From NCBI GenBank assembly GCA_902470835.1, contig CABRHR010000009.1, positions 1 through 34,907 on the forward strand: a DNA stretch of 34,907 nucleotides, read 5' to 3'. Numbering within the stretch: position 1 is the stretch's first letter; every line of letters begins with the position of its first letter. This document shows, one piece after another, positions 30,896 through 34,907 of the stretch. The notes below the pieces were generated by a model. That model searched no databases. It saw only the letters and a list, made by a program, of their open reading frames with translations, and was not told where the DNA came from. The position numbers and the translations under genes were made by a program. The stretch is from an uncultured Collinsella sp. (lineage in GTDB: Bacteria > Actinomycetota > Coriobacteriia > Coriobacteriales > Coriobacteriaceae).

Positions 30896-31909
30896 CTAGG
30901 CTTCGAGAAGACCGAGCTGAGGAACGATCTCGTCGCCGGCAGCGGTGCGACCAAGCGAGCGCGGGGCCAGGTCGTCAAGAACCGCAGCGAGATCCCACGG
31001 CAGCTCGTCGCGGCACTCAATGCGCTCCCCCGTCACGGGATGGTCAAATGCAACACGCCAGGAATGAAGGAATTGCCTGGTCAGACCTTGATCGGCGCGT
31101 GCATCGCACTTGCCGTAGAGCGGATCGCCCACGCAGGCGTGGTTGATATGGCGCATATGCACGCGAATCTGATGTGTGCGGCCCGTAAACAGGTGGCACT
31201 CGACGAGCGTATAGCCGTCGTCAAAACGCGTGGAATCAAAGCGCTCGAGGACCTTAAAGGTTGTAATGGCCTGACGGGCAAAGGGGTCGTCCGAAACCGC
31301 CATCTTGACGCGGTCGCGCGTGGAACGGGCGATACCGGTATTGATGGTGCCCTCATCCATAGCGATATGTCCGTGAACGAGCGTGATATAGCGACGATCG
31401 AGCGTGCGCGTGCGAATGAGATTTTGGAGTGCGCGCTGCGTGTCGTCGTCTTTTGCCGCAAGCATGAGGCCCGAGGTATCGCGATCCAAACGATGCACGA
31501 TGCCGGGGCGGTCCTCGCCCTGCACGGTACCAAGATGGTCGATGCCACAGTGATAGACCAGAGCGTTCGCAAGGGTGCCGCTCTCGTGGCCATGGGCGGG
31601 ATGGCACACAAGGCCCCGCTGCTTGGAGAGCACGATGAGGTAATCGTCCTCGTAGCGGATATCGAGAGGAATGGCCTCGGGAATCACGTCAGTCGGATCG
31701 TGAGGCTCGGGCAGGTCAACCGAGATGCGGTCACCGGCGCGTACGGCATACTTTTTTGACAAACAGGTCTCGCCGTTCACGATTACGGCGCCGCCCTCGA
31801 TCAGATGCGCGCAGGCAGAGCGCGTGGGGCAGCCGTCGTTGGCACCCAGAAAGGCGTCGAGACGCTGGCCAGAGCAATCGTCGGCAACAAGAATATGGAT
31901 GTCGGCCAT
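30896..31909 (-). CDS. RluA-family pseudouridine synthase
   Basis: A 337-residue rRNA/tRNA pseudouridine synthase of the RluA/RluD family. The N-terminal S4 domain (about 1-75, GQRLDAFLG and GGAVIVNGE) is followed by the catalytic domain with the aspartate in HRLDRDTSGLMLAAK and the later RTHQIRVHMRHI motif. It is the usual lspA-rluD pair: the start ATG 31909 overlaps the lspA TAA stop by one base (TAATG). The most likely target is 23S rRNA (RluD-like sites), but RluA paralogues cannot be told apart by inspection. Confidence 0.92.
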   Translation of the reverse strand: MADIHILVADDCSGQRLDAFLGANDGCPTRSACAHLIEGGAVIVNGETCLSKKYAVRAGDRISVDLPEPHDPTDVIPEAIPLDIRYEDDYLIVLSKQRGLVCHPAHGHESGTLANALVYHCGIDHLGTVQGEDRPGIVHRLDRDTSGLMLAAKDDDTQRALQNLIRTRTLDRRYITLVHGHIAMDEGTINTGIARSTRDRVKMAVSDDPFARQAITTFKVLERFDSTRFDDGYTLVECHLFTGRTHQIRVHMRHINHACVGDPLYGKCDARADQGLTRQFLHSWRVAFDHPVTGERIECRDELPWDLAAVLDDLAPRSLGRTAAGDEIVPQLGLLEA

Positions 31910-32508
31910 TAACGCTCATTCCTTTCGCGAATCTTGCGGGCACGCTCCCCACGCTGCTTGGCTTTGCGCTTGGCGCGAGCCTCATCACGGGCATTGAGCT
32001 CGGCAGTCGCATCGACTTCGCGGGCCGCAGGGCTCAAGAACATGTAGCCGATGAGGGCAAGCACGACGCCTACGGTGATGCCGATATCGGCCACGTTAAA
32101 GACGGGAAAGTCGATAAAGGTGGTGGCAATATAATCGGTAACGAAGCCAAAGACAAGGCGATCGATAGCGTTGCCGATAGCGCCGCCAGCAACCATAGCC
32201 ATGCCCACGACCTCAAGACGAGCGAGCTGAGGCGCACGGAGCAAGTACACGGCAATGGCGACAATGACCGCAAGCGCCAGCACAGCAAACGCAATGCCAT
32301 GCCCCTCGCCCATGCTAAAGGCAGCACCGATATTGCGAACAAATAGAAAGTCGATCACACCGGGGATAACAGTCATATGCAAAGCGTCGCCCACGGCACG
32401 AACCGCAAGCTTGGTCAGCTGGTCAACAAGCAGCACAACCAGCGCCACCCCACCAGCAACACCCAACCGCCAACGCAAAGGCGGCGTCATATCCGCACCA
32501 CGACCCAA
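31909..32508 (-). CDS. lspA: Lipoprotein signal peptidase (signal peptidase II)
   Basis: LspA cleaves signal peptides of bacterial lipoproteins after diacylglyceryl modification. Four membrane helices are visible, with the conserved NIGAAFS motif and the two catalytic aspartates in GNAIDRL and FNVADIGI. A C-terminal tail of about 40 residues rich in Arg, Lys and Glu (AKRKAKQRGERARKIRERNER) is longer than in most LspA proteins. The start is set at TTG 32508 because AGGGGA (32514-32519) lies 5 bases upstream; ATG 32490 is an alternative giving a slightly shorter N-terminus. It follows a 19-base palindrome (32535-32553) in the leader. Confidence 0.92.
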   Translation of the reverse strand: MGRGADMTPPLRWRLGVAGGVALVVLLVDQLTKLAVRAVGDALHMTVIPGVIDFLFVRNIGAAFSMGEGHGIAFAVLALAVIVAIAVYLLRAPQLARLEVVGMAMVAGGAIGNAIDRLVFGFVTDYIATTFIDFPVFNVADIGITVGVVLALIGYMFLSPAAREVDATAELNARDEARAKRKAKQRGERARKIRERNER

Positions 32509-32534
32509 AGAAATCCCCTACCCTAAGAACATCG

Positions 32535-32553
32535 AATTGCGTTTAACGCAATT
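32535..32553. promoter_or_regulatory. Perfect 19-base dyad upstream of lspA
   Basis: AATTGCGTTTAACGCAATT is a perfect 9-bp inverted repeat around one base, 27 bases before the lspA start and close to a -10-like AATATAAG stretch. It looks like an operator for a dimeric repressor, though no cognate regulator is known. Confidence 0.5.
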
Positions 32554-32620
32554 AACCATCTTATATTGCCACACGCAGAACGCACGACATATCCACCAAC
32601 GCTAGCGAAATAATCAGCAT

Positions 32621-32657
32621 AAAACGAAAGCGACATTCCGAAAAACAGAATGCCGCT
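32621..32657 (-). terminator. Intrinsic terminator of ileS
   Basis: AGCGGCATTC and GAATGTCGCT form a 10-bp stem with one wobble and a T-rich loop, followed on the minus strand by TTCGTTTTA. It lies about 250 bases after the ileS stop, beyond three palindromic elements. Confidence 0.65.
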
Positions 32658-32672
32658 TGAATATGACACAGG

Positions 32673-32728
32673 TAGTCGTTGGGGACGTTCTTGTTTGACT
32701 AGTCGTTTAAGAACGTCCCCAACGACTA
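32673..32728. repeat. Perfect 20-bp inverted repeat, GGGGACGTTCTT type
   Basis: TAGTCGTTGGGGACGTTCTT (32673-32692) and its exact inverse complement (32709-32728) surround a 16-base loop. The GGGGAC/GTCCCC word recurs in the palindromes at 6373, 9670 and 29485. Confidence 0.8.
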
Positions 32729-32749
32729 GGTCCATAGAAACGCCGCATT

Positions 32750-32872
32750 ACCGTCGCCAACAGCGAAAACGTCCCTAAGCGAGCAAGGTGACGTGAAAAA
32801 GGAGGGAAGCGTACTTTGGTACGCGACCGACGATTGAACGTCAGATTGCCGCTTAGGGGCGTTTGCAGCGTC
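32750..32872. repeat. Branched structured element in the ileS-lspA spacer
   Basis: Nested arms: AACGTCCCTAAGCG (32768-32781) pairs with CGCTTAGGGGCGTT (32850-32863) with one wobble; inside, GCAA..TGACGT (32783-32794) pairs with ACGTCA..TTGC (32838-32849); inside that GCGTAC/GTACGC (32809-32824) closes a TTTG tetraloop. A purine-rich AAAAAGGAGGG (32796-32806) is left single-stranded. Outer arms extend imperfectly to about 32750 and 32872. No ORF or RNA family was recognised. This fills most of the gene-free stretch 32509-32904 together with the dyad, the terminator and the two other palindromes. Confidence 0.65.
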
Positions 32873-32873
32873 G

Positions 32874-32908
32874 GTAGGTTACGGCGTTCTACGAACGCCG
32901 TAACCTAC
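32874..32908. repeat. 16-bp palindrome overlapping the ileS stop codon
   Basis: GTAGGTTACGGCGTTC (32874-32889) and GAACGCCGTAACCTAC (32893-32908) are exact inverse complements around the loop TAC. The ileS stop codon (32905-32907) lies in one arm. No T run follows on the minus strand, so it is not a normal terminator. Confidence 0.75.
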
Positions 32909-34907
32909 AGCGCATCAGCGCAGCGCTTACAGATATGCGCGTGGCCGTTGTACTCGCCGACGGTGGTGCGGTAGTTCCAGCAACGGTCGCAGCACTCGCC
33001 CTCGGCAGCCTCGATAGCAACGGAGAGCTCCTCGCCCTGGGTTAGCTCAACATCGGAAACCATGTAGAACTCGGCCAGGTCGACGGCCTTATCACCGGTC
33101 AGCAGCGCGTACATCTCGGCGGGAACGGCCGCCTTGACGCGGACCTGCTGGCTCTTGGTGAAGGTGCCGGCGGAGCGGGCATCCTCAAGGGCCTTGGTCA
33201 CGGCACTACGGAGCTCAAGTGAAGCCTCGAGCACGCCCTCAAACTCATTGGCCTCGTCGAACGTGATGGGCGACTTGTACCAATCAAGCAGCGCAGCGTA
33301 CTTCTGGTGATCGACGCAGCCGGCGGGCGCATAGGCCATGGCCTCGTCAACCGTGTAGGACAAGATCGGCTGCAGGTCGCGCATGAGCATCGAGAAGAGC
33401 TCGGCCAGGACAGTCTGGGCGCTGCGGCGCTCGAGCGAGCCGGGCTTCTCACAGTACAGACGATCCTTCAGGGCGTCGAGGTACACGTTGGAAAGCTCGG
33501 TGACCACGAAGTCGTAAAGCGCACGGTAGGCGCGCGGGAACTCGTAGCTGGCGTAGGCGTCGTCGACCTCGGCCTGGACCTGGGTCAGACGGGCAACCAT
33601 GAGCTTGTCGAGCGGCAGCAAGTCGGCAAAGGCGACGCCGTCGGTCTCGGGCTCAAACTGACCCTCAAGCTCGGAGAGCAAGAAGCGCAGCGTGTTGCGG
33701 AAACGACGGTAGGCATCGGACGTACGAGCGAGAATCTCGTGGTCGATGGAGACGTCAGAGCTGGTGTCGACGGAGGCAACCCACAGACGGATGATGTCAG
33801 CGCCCATCTCGTCGCAGACCTTATTGGGGTCGATGACATTGCCGAGCGACTTGGACATCTTGCGGCCCTGGCCATCGAGTGTGAAGCCCTGCGAGACGAC
33901 CGCCTTGTACGGAGCATGGCCGTTGGCACCCACCGAGGTGAGCAGCGAACTCTGGAACCAACCGCGGTGCTGGTCGGAGCCCTCGAGGTACACATCCGCC
34001 GGATACTCCAGCTCGGGACGGTACTCGCAGACGGCCTTCCAGGAGACGCCGGAATCCCACCACACGTCGAGGATGTCCTTATCGGCCTTGAGGTGATGGC
34101 CGCCGCACTTGGGGCAGACGCAGGCCTCGCCCAGGTAACTCTCGGGAGCGTCGGTGAACCAGGCGTCAGAGCCCTTCTCGTGGAAGAGCATGATGACGGC
34201 GTCGAGCGTAGCGTCGTTCATGACCTTCTCGCCGCAGTCGGCGCAGGTGTAGCTGGGGATAGGCACGCCCCAGTTGCGCTGACGGCTGATGCACCAGTCG
34301 GGACGCTGCTTGACCATGGCGCCGATGCGGTTGGCGGCGTGAGCCGGATACCACTTGACGTTCTCGCGAACCTCCTTGCCAGTCTGCTCACGCAAGCCGG
34401 TCTTGTCCATCGAGACAAACCACTGGTCAGTAGCACGGAAGAGCACCGGGTGTTTGCAGCGCCAGCAGTGCGGATAGCTGTGCGTGATCTTCTTCTCGAG
34501 GACCAGGGTGCCGCGCTCGCGCAGGAACTCGATGATGTGCGGGTTGGCCTCATCGGTATCCATGCCGCTGAAGGGACCACCGGTGCCAAACTCCTCGCCG
34601 GTGTAGAACTTGCCGTCATCATCGACCGGCATGCAGATGTCGGTAATGCCCTCCTTGAGGCAGGCAAAGTAGTCGTCGACGCCGTGGCCGGGCGAGTTGT
34701 GGACGATACCGGTACCGTCATCGACACCGACGTAATCGGCCAGCAGCGCCACGCCCTCAACACCGTCAAAGATCGGCTGCTTGTAGTGGATGTGGTGGAA
34801 GGTCTCGGCGGGAACCACGTAGGGCTTGCCGTCGACCATAACCGGGGTGTACTCCCAGCCAAACTCCTCGCAGCACTTGGGAGCCAGGTCCTCGAGCATG
34901 ACCTCGG
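32905..34907 (-). CDS. ileS: Isoleucyl-tRNA synthetase, N-terminus cut by window edge
   Basis: The C-terminal two-thirds (about 667 residues) of class Ia IleRS, which charges tRNA-Ile and hydrolyses mischarged Val-tRNA. Visible parts: the CP1 editing domain (GTGIVHNSPGHGVDDYF), HCWRCKHPVLFRATDQWF, the NWGVPIPSY and WWDSGVSWKAV strands, the KMSKSLGN loop that binds ATP, the anticodon-binding helical region, and a C-terminal zinc finger with four cysteines in CDRCWNYRTT and HICKRCADAL. The reading frame continues past position 34907, so the HIGH motif and start lie outside. It is followed by a palindrome cluster and terminator, then lspA. Confidence 0.97.
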   Translation of the reverse strand, partial: EVMLEDLAPKCCEEFGWEYTPVMVDGKPYVVPAETFHHIHYKQPIFDGVEGVALLADYVGVDDGTGIVHNSPGHGVDDYFACLKEGITDICMPVDDDGKFYTGEEFGTGGPFSGMDTDEANPHIIEFLRERGTLVLEKKITHSYPHCWRCKHPVLFRATDQWFVSMDKTGLREQTGKEVRENVKWYPAHAANRIGAMVKQRPDWCISRQRNWGVPIPSYTCADCGEKVMNDATLDAVIMLFHEKGSDAWFTDAPESYLGEACVCPKCGGHHLKADKDILDVWWDSGVSWKAVCEYRPELEYPADVYLEGSDQHRGWFQSSLLTSVGANGHAPYKAVVSQGFTLDGQGRKMSKSLGNVIDPNKVCDEMGADIIRLWVASVDTSSDVSIDHEILARTSDAYRRFRNTLRFLLSELEGQFEPETDGVAFADLLPLDKLMVARLTQVQAEVDDAYASYEFPRAYRALYDFVVTELSNVYLDALKDRLYCEKPGSLERRSAQTVLAELFSMLMRDLQPILSYTVDEAMAYAPAGCVDHQKYAALLDWYKSPITFDEANEFEGVLEASLELRSAVTKALEDARSAGTFTKSQQVRVKAAVPAEMYALLTGDKAVDLAEFYMVSDVELTQGEELSVAIEAAEGECCDRCWNYRTTVGEYNGHAHICKRCADAL

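Noticed and set aside
1..34907. CRISPR array, transposase, integrase or prophage genes
   Set aside because: No regularly spaced repeats and no mobile-element protein motifs were seen; the palindromes found are singly placed or dispersed, not arrayed.

Overview
This window looks like core chromosome from a high-GC, Gram-positive-type actinobacterium. The gene families and their order (efp-Asp23-nusB-xseB-tlyA-nadK-recN, alaS-ruvX-mltG-yqeG-aroK, and a DUF948-like/anti-sigma/sigma-B set), together with a PTS-centred sugar metabolism, suggest class Coriobacteriia, most likely Collinsella. That assignment is inference from remembered gene content, not from a search. Almost every gene lies on the minus strand; the one clear plus-strand gene is an RpiR-type regulator at 8804-9661. 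No transposase, integrase, phage gene or CRISPR array was seen.

Layout in window coordinates: a tRNA-Glu(CTC) cut by the left edge; a CCA-adding enzyme (182-1576); a fructose-PTS/glycolytic entry region (1772-8531) with two tandem 310-residue 1-phosphofructokinase paralogues, ptsI, ptsH and a fused fructose EIIBCA; the divergent RpiR regulator; then recN-nadK-tlyA-xseB-nusB-Asp23-efp (9721-14815), an M24 peptidase (14975-16105), a degenerate AroB-like protein with an intact-looking shikimate kinase and yqeG-mltG-ruvX-alaS (16238-22914), an AI-2E transporter/sigma/anti-sigma/DUF948-like set (23067-26223), rarA, a dGTPase-like HD protein, a short prepilin peptidase, a processive GT2 glycosyltransferase, an RluA pseudouridine synthase, lspA and the 3' two-thirds of ileS. 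Because most genes are on the minus strand, transcription runs right to left. The units are tightly packed, with many ATGA or few-base overlaps, and are separated by recognisable intrinsic terminators.

Functionally, the PTS block forms a complete route: EI and HPr pass phosphate to EIIBCA, which imports fructose as fructose-1-phosphate, and the two PfkB kinases make fructose-1,6-bisphosphate. The divergent RpiR protein and phased TGAAAG motifs in the shared 270-bp intergenic region are the obvious control point. Unlike a simple operon, terminators follow EIIBCA, ptsH, the first kinase and the second kinase, so each step may be tuned separately.

The genes are mostly ordinary housekeeping. The unusual material is (1) an AroB homologue that has lost its metal-binding and active-site motifs but is still translationally coupled to aroK, (2) a ptsH leader that could fold into mutually exclusive helices exposing or hiding the ribosome binding site, (3) several intergenic palindromes, some sharing a GGGAC/GTCCC signature, and two larger compound inverted-repeat elements (6133-6269 and 32750-32872) that no annotated gene explains, and (4) a sigma-B-like locus whose anti-sigma protein lacks the usual kinase motifs.
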